Notes: generated by a model not told the origin, from the letters alone. A stretch of DNA of 64,000 nt from Citrus sinensis (GCF_022201045.2 NC_068561.1:16866501-16930500); one strand, 5' to 3'. Positions 25,105 through 37,432 are shown, numbered from the stretch's first letter. A program made the numbers and translations.

Positions 25105-27033
25105 CTGTAAATTTTTTTACAGCATTAATAATGTATTAATTATGAACCATTAGATTTAATTAATAGTATATAATATTTGTATTAAAAAATAATTTAAAAA
25201 TAATGGTAACCATTCAAGTTGGTAGATATTTTTGTAAAATAATTGTGTCCACCCTTAGAGTTTAAAACAATTTCACTTAAATAGTATATTTTATTTAAAA
25301 TTACTTTTCAGCCCTCCTTTAAATTTGTAATATGATAATTTCTTTTAAATAAATCTTCCAAAATCAATTACCATTAAGTATAAAATATAATATCAAATAG
25401 GCTATTTAACACAAAGTCTTGTAATAATTTGTATTGTATGAATTTAATTACAAACCATTAATACCTAAATAATAATGATAATAGAAATCATTGCAATAAA
25501 CTATTTTATATGTGTTTTATTAATAATACTATATGAGTCACAACAAATGAGAAATATTTTGTTCACCAATTATTATTGAAAAATACATATGTCTATAAAA
25601 CTATAGAGTGAGAAATATTTTGATTTAAATTTTTATCAAAAAATTAAACTATTTATTTCATGCAATTCAATGGTGGAGGATATAACATTATGAAATGGTG
25701 CTTTGACTTTCAATATCAACCATTAGACTATGAGATATTAGTGGCTTAAATATTGTGTCAAAATTTTAAGTTAAAGTATCACAAATCATATTTTTATAAT
25801 GGAAATATAAAAACATACAATGATTTTTTTCCTCATTTTGTCCATTAAATATTATTTGATGTAATATTATATTTATTGTCAGTATTAATTATTATAATAA
25901 AAGTAATGACTCTTCGTAGCATATAAATTTTATAATTACTATCAAAGAATAACAATAAAATAATCTTTCATGATTCATAAACGAAAGTTAATTAGGAATA
26001 TGTGTTATGTTTAACTTTTATGAAATTAACAAAGTGACATTTGAAAATAAAATGAAAACAAGCTTGTGAAAGTTAAATTTTATAAGCCTGAGATAATTTC
26101 CTACCATGTCAATAAAAATCTAAAAATATAAATGATTTTCTTTCACTTTTTTTCCCACGTAAATATTATTGAAGGCAATATTTTATTTATTGTCACTATT
26201 AACTATCATAACAAAAGTAATGACTCTTCATAACATAAAATTTTATAATTACAATCAAAGGATATCAATAAAATAATTTTTCACGATTCATAAACTAAAG
26301 CTCATTAGGAATATATATTTGATTTAACTTTTATGAAATTAACAAAGTGATATTTAAAAATAAAATGAAAATATATAAGCTTATAAAACTTAAAACTCCT
26401 ACCATGTAAGGATATTAACTGTAAGATAAATATAAAGTTAAGAAAATAAGTATGTTAAATGGGTATTAAAAATAATACATACTTTATGATCAATTAGACA
26501 ATTACCCTTAATATTATATAAAATAATGAGTATTTTAATATACGATATTAAATTTTATTAAAACATGTGTGATCAAGTAATTTTTATGTTACAAACAATT
26601 TCAACAATTAGTTTATTGATGTAACTATGACATTTACTTAAGTATATGTACTTAGTTGTGTTATTTATTAGTGTTATATCATATATAAATTTTACAATTG
26701 CAACTTATTTATTTGATTTGTGTTAAATAACCTACCATTATATTTTATACTTAATGGTAATAGATTTTGAAAGATTTATTTAAAAAAATTATCACATTTC
26801 AAATTTAAAAGGGGGATTGAAAAATAATTTTAAATAAAATATGCTATTTAAGTGAAATTATTTCAAACTCTAAGGGTGGTCATAATTATTTTACAAACTT
26901 CTCCACCCTTACACGTTTGTTAACCGTTTGCATTATTTTTTATTTTTATTTTTATTTACAAATATTGTGTACCATTGATTAAATCCAATGGTGCACAATT
27001 AAAAACATTATTGATACTGTAAAAAAATTACAG
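25105..27033. mobile_element. Non-autonomous DNA transposon with long terminal inverted repeats (about 310 bp)
   Basis: The left end CTGTAAATTTTTTTACAG and right end CTGTAAAAAAATTACAG are inverted copies. Similarity continues inward for roughly 310 bp (25105-25415 against 26716-27033), for example CCACCCTTAGAGTTT with its complement AAACTCTAAGGGTGG, and ACCATTAAGTATAAAATATA with its complement near 26735. No transposase is encoded. No clear target duplication was found, so the superfamily is open; Mutator-like is one possibility given the long TIRs. It ends about 50 bp downstream of the broken L14 gene. Confidence 0.75.
25800..26405. repeat. Internal tandem duplication (two ~300-bp units) inside the long-TIR element
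   Basis: Unit 1 (about 25800-26108) and unit 2 (about 26113-26405) match over nearly their whole length. Shared words in order include AATATTATTTGA/AAATATTATTGA, AAAAGTAATGACTCTTC, ATTTTATAATTAC, ATCAAAG, CACGATTCATAAAC-like, CTTTTATGAAATTAACAAAG, and AAAATAAAATGAAAA. Confidence 0.8.
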
Positions 27034-27084
27034 CATCATAGAGGAACTAAAAATAAATAAAATCCGAAGAGTTGAGCTTGAGAT

Positions 27085-28915
27085 TCAAGCATTATCCTCA
27101 ACCAGGGTCAGGATAGCAAGCATCCATTTCTTCCTCAGCTCGTAGGGGACTGGCCCGAACACTCTCTTTTGGATTGGCCTGCCCGCCCGCCTGCCTTTAT
27201 GTAAATTTCTCTTTTTGGTAATACGATAGTCTTGGTGCTTGTTAAGTAGTGCTATGGCATTTTCATCGAATTTGATAACACTACCATCACAGCGAGAAAA
27301 CGGCATGGCGGTACGCACAACCACAGCTGTTAAGTAAATAAAAGCACAAGGTCGGCCATGCTATTAATTCCGCCCCGGCATGGATCACCTCAGCCAAATA
27401 GTACGAGCAGGACACGGGGATAAACATGAGCCAACCAGGGACGGGTACCAACCAGGGTAATATACCGACCAGAGTGATATACCGAGCCGATACCAATCCC
27501 CCAAAAAGCGGGAACACGATTCCACAGAATCACGATAGTTGCGCTTTTCCCAGAACCGTTGCAGGAGACGCGAGATCCCACGTTTGCCCACAATGAAGCA
27601 GTTAAAGTCCCATGAGAGGCTACCACTACCCGCAAAAGGGGGGATGAAGGTAAATGGAAACGTGGGACAGTGGCTATAAAAGGAGGAGAAATCGATGAAG
27701 AAGGGAGAGAAAAATTGAGAGAGGGAAAACGCTGCCAAATTGCAATCAGGCCTTTTTCTTAAAAAAAAAACTTCGAATAGATTAGAAACAATTCTTGAAT
27801 CCAAATTGCATTGTTTTCCCGTAAACACCTTGTGCTAACTTAGGCATCGGAGGGTTTACGCCGGCAAAACCACCGGCGTCTCTGATCCGTTTTTGGTGAA
27901 CGCAGGTCTAGTAAGAGAAAAGAGGGTGATTCCAACCCCAGTGGTTCGAGCAACAGTTGATAACACAAACGTTGGTGAAAGAATCTGGTTGGTCAAAAGG
28001 CGAGCAGATTTAAGCATCAACAACGGCTTTCACGATTTCGCCTTTCTTCACTTTATAGGCTTTCACGTTATGATCCCCTTTATTATTAGCACTCAGAATT
28101 CTCTCTCCTTTCTTCTGGTGAAGTTCCTTCACAGATGCGATAATAGTGTCGCCCAGTCTTGCCACTTTCTTCCCTCTTGCGGGGTGTATGCAGGTCACTG
28201 TTTTAGCACCTGAATTGTCCGCAACCTTCAGAACAGTCCCCATCTGTATGAAACTCCTTCGCTGCTGTTGCCGTTGTAAATTTACAAAAAAACAAACAAA
28301 CCTTCCCTGTGTTATGTTAATTAATAACTAACGTCCTGTATAAAGGAAAAAAAAAAACTCAGTCATATCTAAGCCTATAAGCTTGACAATCAAATCACCC
28401 GGGACAAGAAAGTGCTGCTGGCTCCCTTCTCATGAAATGTGCCTGCTAGTAAACCAGACAAGTTGTTTCCAAGGCCACCAAATAGTGCACGTCCCACTCC
28501 TTTTGTCACACCCACACACACACAAGCAATTTAATGAATCAAAAACCAAGGAAAAGTAATTAACCAATAACATAATGGAGTAATTCAAATTAATTCGGAT
28601 TAATCCAGGTCCATAAAGAGATCGTAGCAAAGAATGACAAATGTGGCACACATCCACAAAAATAAAAATCAAATTACACGAAACCTCATTTATTTCTATA
28701 AAATTTATTATTCCAAAAATAAATTTAAAAAAAACTGATAAACAAACAAGAATTTCACATATTATGATACATAAGTCGAATAATAATAAATACATGAACA
28801 AACAAACAAAAAAATTATTCAAACCCTAAAAGGGTTTATTAAAACCCACCTAAAAGGCTAAAACCCAAATACATCACATACCGCGAGACCATTTTGAAGC
28901 CAAGCTTGCAGCCAT
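27085..28915 (-). pseudogene. HLL: Mitochondrial ribosomal protein L14 (HUELLENLOS family), coding exon split by a solo LTR
   Basis: uL14 of the mitochondrial large subunit; in Arabidopsis HLL is needed for ovule development. Exons: 28915-28882 (MAASLASKWSR), 28499-28399 (GVGRALFGGLGNNLSGLLAG), then a last exon from 28264 with [19 protein letters not shown], the GARLGDTI-like ARLGDTI, and VKKGEIVKA. That exon stops matching at 28028 and resumes at 27322 with VVVRTAMPFSRCDG, FDENA, and RVFGPVPYELRKK, ending with TGA at 27085-27087. The 695 bp in between is an LTR flanked by GCCGT/GCTGT on the coding strand. Removing the LTR and one duplication restores K-A-V-V-V-R. With the LTR present the frame ends after KAVVDA, truncating the protein by about half. 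It is either a null allele or a pseudogene; an intact paralogue elsewhere must be assumed. Confidence 0.82.
27328..28022 (+). mobile_element. Solo LTR (695 bp) inserted in the L14 coding exon
   Basis: Starts TGTTAAG and ends ATCAACA (TGTT...AACA termini). Flanks are ACAGC (27323-27327) and ACGGC (28023-28027), a 5-bp target duplication with one mismatch. Inside are a TATA box (CTATAAAA, 27674-27681), the U5-like signature TTAGGCATCGGAGGG followed by the hairpin ACGCCGGCAAAACCACCGGCG, and no coding frame. The signature resembles that in the LTR at 3497-4555 (TTGAGCGTCGGAGTG, GCCGGGG...CCCCGGC), suggesting a related Ty3/gypsy family. Confidence 0.82.
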
Positions 28916-30851
28916 CGATCTACAGACTCAATGTGGCAAACCTTGATCACTGCGAAAGGAACTGTAATTAATTTTGTCAATTCTAGTAATTGAATCGTAA
29001 TGACATATAAAATAATTTTTATTGGGAGTTTGTCTTTTGTAATATTTTTTTTTTTGGGTTATAACAAGTAATTAAAATTTAAAACCGAAAGTTCCGAAAC
29101 ATCTACTTTATTTTTATTTTTATTCTTGACACAAAATATAATGACCCCATTTCATTTTTTATTTTAAAAAAAATTATATTTACGTGTCGGGTAAGAATTA
29201 ATTAACTTGAGGAGCAAGTTATCGTTCCTTTCTATAAATACTAGTTTCTTAACAAACATAAGAGGATAAGAATTAATTAACTTGGGGAGCAAGTTATCGT
29301 TCCTTTCTATAAATACTAGTTTCTTAAAAAACATAAGAAAATGAAAACAGCAATTACATAGCAAAGGCAACGAGCAAACAAGTTGTTATGGCATCGAGAA
29401 AATCGGCAGGAGAGATAATATGAACGCCACTTTATGCTAACGTTCAAACTTCAATTTGATCTTGCTAAGTTACATATACCTTACAATAAATCTAAACATA
29501 ATTAACGATGACCTCTCACTTATTTGACATGTTATTATTTTTTTATATTGGATGACTACTTTTGGGTCGTTGTAAGTTACATATAATATAATTTAACAGC
29601 AGCACTTTAACTAATTTGTGCAGACTAATTAGAGATATTATTTGTTGTTGGAAACTTCATATTTTGTTCTGCTAAATTTTCTCTCTCTCTCTCTCTCTCG
29701 CTCTTTTTTTTTTTTTTTTTAATTTCCTTAATGTAGTTAGCAATGACAGTTTGTTGTTGTTTTTTTGCCCTTATAACTTCAATTAGAAAAAAAAAAAAAA
29801 GGCTTCCTTTCAAGTGTCTCTATTCAGTTTTGATTTTCTATTAATAATATTATTGGACAGAACTTAATTTAGTTTTACGATGTAATAGGTTTTAAGCTGG
29901 AGAAATTTTAGATTAGTGTAATTTAAAGAGGGATAATTGCATATTTAATGTGTGTGATAGTTAAATGTTATGAGAATTAAAGTTTTATTTACATTCATCA
30001 AATTGTCCTTGATGTTCTAATTAATTTAAATCATGGTTAGTTTTTAATTAAAAATCTGATTAAAATAGCGCCACCCGTGAAGAAATTGATGATTTTTTTT
30101 TTCTAATAAAGATTTTATGACAACAATACGTCAGAAACGGATTAGACTTTAGAGACCTCGGCAGTAATGAAGAGAAGTGGGCTGTATCAGCTGTGCCCAA
30201 ATAAGTTGGATGTTACAATTGTTCATCCTTTAGTTTGTTTACAGTTTTAATGGAACTTTTTCTGAGAGCTGGGCAACATGATGAAAGCACTCAAATCTCT
30301 TTATCCGGTATAATTAAAAAATTAATTAATTAATTAATGTTAGATTTCAATTCAAATTTTCTATGTGTATTAATTTTCAATTAATTATTCCAATGTATCA
30401 TTCTCTATTAAGAGATGATATACACAGAAGAGGCATCAACATCAAACTATGATTTTTTATGATATTGAGAGCACCAACACCAAAGTTAAAGCAATCTCAG
30501 ATGCAAGATACACAATTCTAAGTATAAATGACAATAAAAACAATCAATTTCAGCTTAATATATTTGAATTTTAAGGGTACTTGAATCCAATAATGTTGTT
30601 GGTTTATTTATAAGTATATTTCCCAGGTCGATGACACTATAAGACTAATATCTTCATGTCTTCATGGAGGTGACTGGTGAGTGAAATGTGTGCTGGCAGC
30701 TGCATGATCATTTTATACTAGAAACATCAATTTTATATATTTTTCCCTTTTCGTTTAATTTAGTTCTTTTTTTTCTTCTTATTCACCTTGTATTAATTAA
30801 TTAATCACCAATATATATAGCAAGGGAATCCTACGATGAGTACTTCAGCTG
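28916..30851. other. Intergenic AT-rich DNA
   Basis: Includes the region upstream of the L14 gene, a CT run (about 29679-29702), poly-T and poly-A tracts, and a 75-bp tandem duplication listed separately. No gene was recognised. Confidence 0.55.
29192..29341. repeat. Recent 75-bp tandem duplication
   Basis: 29192-29266 and 29267-29341 are almost identical. Both contain TAAGAATTAATTAACTTG, GAGCAAGTTATCGTTCC, and CTATAAATACTAGTTTCTTA. Only a few bases differ, so the event is young. Confidence 0.9.
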
Positions 30852-32115
30852 GGGGAGCTGCTGCCCAGTGCCAGGCCATTCATTACCCCCCATAATGAAT
30901 TAGACATGGAGCTGTACATGCGAGTTTCCCCTGAACTTAATCTCAAGAGATCGATCGCTGGTGGATTTCGCCGCCTGTGTGAGATTGGGAAATGTTACAG
31001 AAATGAAGGAATGGATCTAACTCATCTTCCAGAACTCACAATGTGTGAGTTTTAGATGACTTATGCCGACTACAATAGCTTGATGAAACCAGCAAACGAC
31101 TTGCTTTCGCGTAAAGCTTCTGTATATATATACGACATTGAAGTATTATCAAACACTTTGTGAATTAATTCTGCAATGTGCATGACTGTGGCATTATAAT
31201 TGCAGGGATGGTGATGGAGTTGAAAGGGAGTTGCAAGATAAGATACCACAGTAATGGACCGGAGAATGAGCCAATAGAGATTGATTTTATGCCGCCATTC
31301 AGGTATTATTATTGTCTCTGAAAACTCTTAAGCCTGTTTTAGGACCTGAGGCTTAAAGATATTAATCATTATTATTATGCTTGTGTTGCTTGATCCAGGA
31401 AATTGGACATGATAGCGGAAATGGAGAGACCAGCAAATATTTGCATGCCTAAAATCTTTCTATTAATGCTGCTACCAAGTACTTGTTGAATACATGCGGA
31501 AGATTCAATCTCATCTGCCCTCCTCCACACACCACAACTCGGTTGTTAGACATGATGACTACTCGTATGCTGATTGTTTTTTGATTCTACTGCTTTGGAT
31601 GTGTGTCACGTTTGTTGAAATTTCAATGGCTTGTTTGCAGCTGGTGCGGCATTTCCTTGAGGAAACATGTTGTGAATCCTACTTTCATTAAGAACTATCC
31701 ACAGATCATATGAGTCCATTGGCAAAAGGGCACAGATCGAAACCAGGCTTAACTTTGCGCCTTGAATTGTTTGTCAACAAGCGAGAGGTACGTATGTAGC
31801 TACATTCATTTTAGTTTCTCAATGTCCTAACAACTTTCTTGCATCTTCAACCATTGATTCACCCATTTAGTGCCTTTTTGCTGCCAGCTGTGTAATGCAT
31901 ACACAGAGTTAAATGAACCTTTTCAACAACGAGAGCATTTTGCTCAGCAGCTCGAACCTTACCAAATAGATTAGGCTTTTAGGATAAATTAACGATTAAG
32001 TGACATGATATGAGAACTAAAGTCTCGAGCTTTTACATATGTTTCAGGATCAACAAATGGGTGACAGTGAAGCAATGGTTATAGATGGATCATTTTGCAC
32101 AGCTCATGCTAAAAA
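30852..32115 (+). pseudogene. Lysyl-tRNA synthetase pseudogene (catalytic core fragment)
   Basis: Broken segments follow the class II LysRS catalytic domain in order. [19 protein letters not shown] and [19 protein letters not shown] are motif 2. Next comes ELTMCEF, then a TAG stop, [31 protein letters not shown] (31220-31295), and LVRHFLEETC, then [40 protein letters not shown], and DQQMGDSEAMVIDGSFCTA (to about 32106). Intron-like gaps with GT/AG remain, so it arose by DNA duplication, not retroposition. Stops and frameshifts are frequent. The N-terminal anticodon-binding domain and class II motif 3 are missing. Short relatives lie at 36905 and 39695, each near an ACX4 exon 1. Confidence 0.85.
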
Positions 32116-32594
32116 GCAAACAATCTCTTATTTTGCAACTTTAATAGATGGCGTGTCGTTTGTCACTGAAACAAAGGAACGTCATCTAGTGTATGCCCGG
32201 GCGCATAGAGGTTACGCATGTTGGTTACACAAATAATTCAGATGACATGTGGTCTGTTTGTTAATATCTCATCCTATATGAACAAAACGACAAACGATAA
32301 GTCATCGATGATATGCATGCCGATTAAAATTTATAATATTGGAAGTAAATTTAGGGATAAACGATAAGTCATACTATATTTAGAATTACAATGATAACAT
32401 GAACAAGCAAAAACAGCAGCATAAATAACTGAGCCCTCAATTGCAATTTCACACAAGAAGCTGAGGGGACAGAGCTAGAGCTCTCTAGCATTTCACATAG
32501 TAACTTTTCCGGATAAAAGACTACACAAGCTTTTTCTTATTCAGAATATGCTGAAGCAACCAACAAACTAGGGCAGGAAATGATCGGTGAACCT

Positions 32595-35500
32595 TCAAAG
32601 GCGGCTTTGCTGCGCGGATGACGTAGGCTTGAAGCTTGCAAAACCAGTGATTTCTCTGGCAGCTATCAGGTTGTTAATATCATAGCTGCCTTCACCAGTG
32701 TGGAATGGCTCAAAATCACAAAATGCCTGCATTTTCATCCAATACACAGATATTAGGTCAACTCAAAATTTAACATCCGAACTAAAATTTATTTAACACC
32801 AGGATTAAAATTTAGGTGAAGAGATTAGCATTCTGCATGATTGACCTTTCCCACTAGAAAATCAGTCACAATTCCATTGCCGCCAAGCAACTCACGTCCA
32901 AGAGCAACTGTTTCCCTAGCCCTCGCGCTGACCCACGCCTGAAAATTATTCAAGTAGTCATGGCTAATAACGTAGCTTCCATTCACATTTTTGAAACACA
33001 GATGTCTGCGCCTGAGAATTTTCAATTAACCAAACGAATAACAGAGAGCTCTAATTTAGACGGTTGAATCAAATACCTTTCCCAAGCTGGCTTGACCTAA
33101 GCTCATTTTGCCATTCTCACACATTCTACAAAGGCGCCAGCCAACAAGATTCATTGCTTGAATATTTCCAAGCATTTGAGCAAGCTTCTGCTGGGTGATC
33201 TGAAAAGCTGCCAGTGGTGCTCCGAATTGTTTCCTCTCCATAAGGTACCTTTGGATCATATAAATTTCAAATGCCTCATGCTAAAAGCTCAAAAGGAATT
33301 CGCATAAAAGAGGAGAGCAGAAACATATACAAGCAAGAATAATACCTGTAACACATATCGTAGACGCCGATTGATATGCCGATAGTTTGCCAGGCAACCA
33401 TCACACGTGCGACAGAGAGAGGCTGTATTTAATTAAATAAGTGTCAAGAAAGTAATATACTTGAGCTTGGAACATGTAGCAGTACATATAAAATTAATAT
33501 TGGACCAGCATTTAGATCGTGTAGTCGCGCACCTAATTAAACCAAGTAAAAGTAAATTAGATTAAAGCTTGCTTTTAGTCTTACAATGTTTGTATCTTGG
33601 AAAGAATTGAAACCAGGCAGTCTGTCCTCATCAGGCACGAAGACTTTCTTGAAAAGAATGTCTCCGTTTTGGAGCATCCGAAGACCAATTTTGTTTTCAA
33701 TTTTGGTAGCTGTTAGTCCTGGAGCATCCTTCTTTACTATAAAACTATAAACAGAGGAAAGAAAGCACTCCACATGTAAGAAATTGGCGTCCCATATAAA
33801 TGAAAATTCTCAGGTGCATATTATGAAGCAGAAAAATCCTGCTAATCATATAGCATTTTAACATACGCATTGATTTTCTTAGTTGTGGTATTCCTTGCCA
33901 TAACTACTAGAACATCTGCGAAGGTGCTGTTTCCTATCCAGCGCTTTTGGCCCTCAAGTATCCAACCTCCTTCCACCTGACCATCAAAAGAAACAGCAAG
34001 AACATGACATAGCATGACATATTGGCCGATATAAATTGAGGATACGTTTGGAGTTATTGTGTTTCAGCTTAACTCTGAAAGCACAACATTAGAGCTCAAA
34101 ATCAAGGTGTTTGACGAAAGTGCAGATGTGTTTGATGAAATGCTACAATGAGATAAACGAAACCTGCTGTTTCACATGTATTCAATAAGCTTGCATTATA
34201 AAAATTCTTTGCTGCATTTGTGCTTGTTTACTGTAATTAGCTTAAACTTTTCTGCATTTTTAACTATTCGTGATTCCATTTCACAACAGCCGTAGAATAA
34301 AACCACACACATCCAAACATACCCTGAGTTCTAAATAAAATGAAGAACACAAATTAAACATAATAGATATAAAAGTAATCGGTTTGAGAAATTGGACCTT
34401 CGTGGCGGCTGTACTCAAAGCACTTGCATCACTTCCATGATTAGGTTCGGTCAAAGCCTTACGAACAAAAGTGCATATTTGAGATGGTTAATTAACTTTA
34501 GTTATTGTAGCCAACATCTTGAGTCATTATAAAGGATCAAAAGAGCCTGCTACTTACCCAAGAGGCCATGGTAGTTAGCTGAGCCAAAGAAGGTAAATAT
34601 TTCTGCTTCTGTGCCTCTGATCCACTTGTTGCTATTTTTTACAGGACCATACAAGTTATATATTATAAGTTCATAGTTAATTTGTATGTTCTAATAGAAT
34701 TAAATGACAAATTAAAATCTCACCGATGGTGAGCATTGCCAGGGAGGAATGCACCAATATGGAACTAGAAAGACTCGCGTCAACACGTGCAATTTCTGCG
34801 AGAGCAATTGCAGCTCCAGTGATTGAGAGACCAGGGCAGCCATAACCCTGAATCAGAAACCAGCTGTTCAATATCCGAAGCTAAATTTTTCTTATCACGA
34901 AATTTAATTAAGAGGAAAATTTGTTAAAAACGATAATAGTTGAAAAATCACCTTTATGGTGCCACCAGCAATATTCAGGACACCAAGCTTTGGAATAACG
35001 TGAAACGGAAATTCTGCCTTCTCCCAATACTTGAACAGAAGAAAAAATTACATTAAGGCAGAATTTGAAATTAATTTTTTACACAAACAACTGTCATCGT
35101 AGCTCTGGCTTTTAAAAATCTTTTTGTCAAATTTACATATTTGTTCTTTTTATTCTTTTTTTGTTTATTAAAGATGCTAATCACTCTGTATTTTAATAAT
35201 GATAAGGAGAATACCCCGGCCATTATTGGGGCTACTTCTTTCTCCACAAATTCTCTCACTTTCATCCGAATAGCCTGCTCCTCCAAAGTCAAGAGATCAT
35301 CAAGTTGGTAGTAGTCTGATTCTGTAACAATCAAAGACCAAAAAATGAAATTAACATAATTTAATGACAGAGAATTTGTAATCACAAGGTAAGGTAACAT
35401 GTTGCGGCTTTTAATCCATAATTACTACCATAAAAGCCAAGTGAATATTGGATATATATTAGTCTCCAAAGTACAATTAAGTTTGATGTTTATCAAATGC

Positions 35501-36476
35501 TTTAGTTAGTGCGCTTTTAAAATTAAGTTGAATAACAGTAGTTCCAAACATACCTTAACTAATATAGAAATAATAAGAAGTGAAATAAGCTCATGATTAT
35601 TATAATTACGTACCACAAGGAGGAAACTTGGACGTCGCTGAAGTTGCTTGAGGGAATGCAAGCGGAACATCCAATGCCGGTAAATGAAAATAAGAACTCC
35701 TTGCCTTTTTGTCGGCTCCATCACCATCTGTGACAAATTTGCAATTCAACTATACACTTTACTGCTTTGCTTTACAGAAGAAGTTAAAAACAAGGGTGGG
35801 CAAAATCGGGTTCGTATCGGGTTCGGGTCAACCCGATCGAGTTTCGGGTTGTTCGGGTTAGACAAGGAACAATCCGAACATAACCCGAATTAATGACCCG
35901 ACCCGAACCGACCCGAACTATATTCGGGTCGGTTCGGGTCGGGTCATTAATTCGGGTTATGTTCGGGTTGGATCGGGTTAGATTTAAAATGGGTAGAATT
36001 GAGTTCGGGTCAATTTGGGTTAGTTCGGGTCAATTCGGGTCAATTCGGGTCAGTTCGGGTCAATTCGGGTCAATTCGGGTCGGTTGAAATAGGGTTAGTT
36101 CGGGTCAGTTCGGGTCAATTCGGGTCAGTTCGGGTCAGTTCAGGTCGGTTGAAATCAGGTCAATTCGGGTCAGTACGTTTTTTTTTTTTTTTTAAGAACC
36201 CGATTGGGTATTCGGATCGAGTCGGGTTTGACCCGAACCGATCACAACCCGATCGGGTTTGTAAATTTCAAACCGATCAGGTTTCGATCCCGACCCGATC
36301 CGACCCGAACTCGAAATTTATCGGGTCGGGTCGGGTCGGATCGGGTTGGGTCGGGTAAAATGCCCACCCCTAGTTAAAAATATACCATGATTTGGGTAGT
36401 TGAAAATGATTAGATCAAAAGTAGTAGCCAAAAGAATGAAAAAACTCGAACCTTGATGTTTCTTTGATGGGTTCAT
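32595..36476 (-). CDS. ACX4: Acyl-CoA oxidase 4 (ACX4-like), copy A
   Basis: Peroxisomal flavin enzyme that oxidises short-chain acyl-CoA to trans-2-enoyl-CoA, making hydrogen peroxide, in beta-oxidation. Thirteen exons on the minus strand are open and in phase: the first at 36476-36452, then blocks near 35730-35617, 35320-35214, 35030-34953, 34853-34729, 34632-34558, 34460-34400, 33977-33868, 33747-33587, 33424-33347, 33250-33076, 32939-32847 and 32727-32595 (inner borders approximate). Family signatures: [107 protein letters not shown]. The catalytic Glu is in [10 protein letters not shown], where relatives have YTYEGTYDI. The C-terminus QSRL is a type-1 peroxisomal signal. Oddities: a Gly replaces Glu at the end of exon 3 (APIMAG), and intron 1 hosts a hAT MITE. 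Confidence 0.9.
35791..36372. mobile_element. hAT-type MITE in intron 1 of ACX4 copy A, body made of a TTCGGGT minisatellite
   Basis: An 8-bp target duplication GTTAAAAA flanks the element (35783-35790 and 36373-36380). Ends CAAGGGTGGGC and GCCCACCCCTA are imperfect terminal inverted repeats. Nearly all of the 582 bp is built from CGGGT/ACCCG words, so the two halves also pair as a long imperfect hairpin. No coding capacity; the long open frames inside are composition artefacts. Confidence 0.88.
36000..36170. repeat. TTCGGGTCAA minisatellite within the hAT MITE
   Basis: About 15 near-perfect 10-bp units (TTCGGGTCAA/TTCGGGTCAG), broken twice by GGTTGAAAT. Confidence 0.9.
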
Positions 36477-36904
36477 TGCAAAGGTGATCGGGAGTTTCTA
36501 AAAGGAAATTAAGTGCTCCAAGTAGAGCAATTGCTTAGAAATGGAAAGAAATATTAATTCTGAGAATGAAGGTGCATTCTTAAGCATCACGGCTGGATAT
36601 TTAAATAGTTGGTTCGATTGGCGGGTCGAAAAAAGACGAAATTTTAAAGGCCTTAAATGCATTTATTTTCTGATAATATTTTTTAATATCTTAAAAAGAA
36701 AACAGGTGACATTGCTTAAAAAGTCAGCGTCTCAAGATGAATGCAAGCTGCAGCGGCGGGTACGCAACGTCGGCCACAATATATCTTCAAGAGGTTGGAA
36801 CGTATTTGTGTAATTTTGATAATATAAGTTATTCACCGAATTAATAAACAAGGCACTCTTAATAAATAAAGGAATTGAACGTAATGAATTGAGAGCTAAT
36901 CCAG

Positions 36905-36990
36905 GGAGCTGCCGTCAATCAATTCATAGCCCACCGGTGATGATTTGGACATGATGCTTTACTTATTTGCGTGTGTATCCACTTAGCTTT
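36905..36990 (+). pseudogene. Short lysyl-tRNA synthetase remnant
   Basis: Reads GAAVNQF-AH...DLDMMLYL-like with breaks. It matches the GGAA...PF...[16 protein letters not shown] segment of the larger pseudogene at 30852. It lies about 430 bp upstream of ACX4 copy A, divergently oriented. Confidence 0.55.
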
Positions 36991-36991
36991 A

Positions 36992-37254
36992 TCTACAGAA
37001 ATTGATCGTAGGACTTTATGAATGCTTCCATACTGACAGCTATTCAAATAATTGAATGAATACGCAAATTACCGTTTCTCATATACACCTACGCCATTTA
37101 CTGATTACTGTGTCAATATAATAGAACTAGTCTACTATAAATATCTTTTTTTAAAAAAATAAAATGCGAATTCAACTTAACATTAGATGATATTATATTA
37201 ACAAACAATTTAATAATAAAAAATATTATAACATCATATGATGTTAAGTCTAAG
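36992..37254. repeat. Direct repeat, copy 1 (partner 37616-37878)
   Basis: Starts TATCTACAGAAATTGATCGT and ends CATATGATGTTAAGTCTAA. It matches the second copy over about 263 bp with few differences. Confidence 0.9.
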
Positions 37255-37392
37255 GGAAATTTACACAAATAACCTAAAAAAAATTGTTATTTTCACAACT
37301 AACCCCTCAATTTTTTTCCCATCAACATTAGCCAATAATCATCCCTAGTACCGAAAATACCCCTCCCATAACTCTCCCTCTCCTTCCTCCTC

Positions 37393-37432
<40 letters not shown>

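Noticed and set aside
27328-28022. A native intron in the L14 gene
   Set aside because: No GT-AG pair keeps the frame. The segment has LTR termini, a TATA box, a U5 signature and a target duplication, and joining the flanks minus one duplicate restores the conserved protein.
35791-36170. CRISPR-like or telomere-like array
   Set aside because: Plant nuclear DNA; units are contiguous 10-bp words without spacers, and they are not the plant telomere repeat.
35893-36358. Open frames encoding repeated [10 protein letters not shown]-like units
   Set aside because: A consequence of the 10-bp minisatellite within the hAT MITE, not a repeat protein gene.
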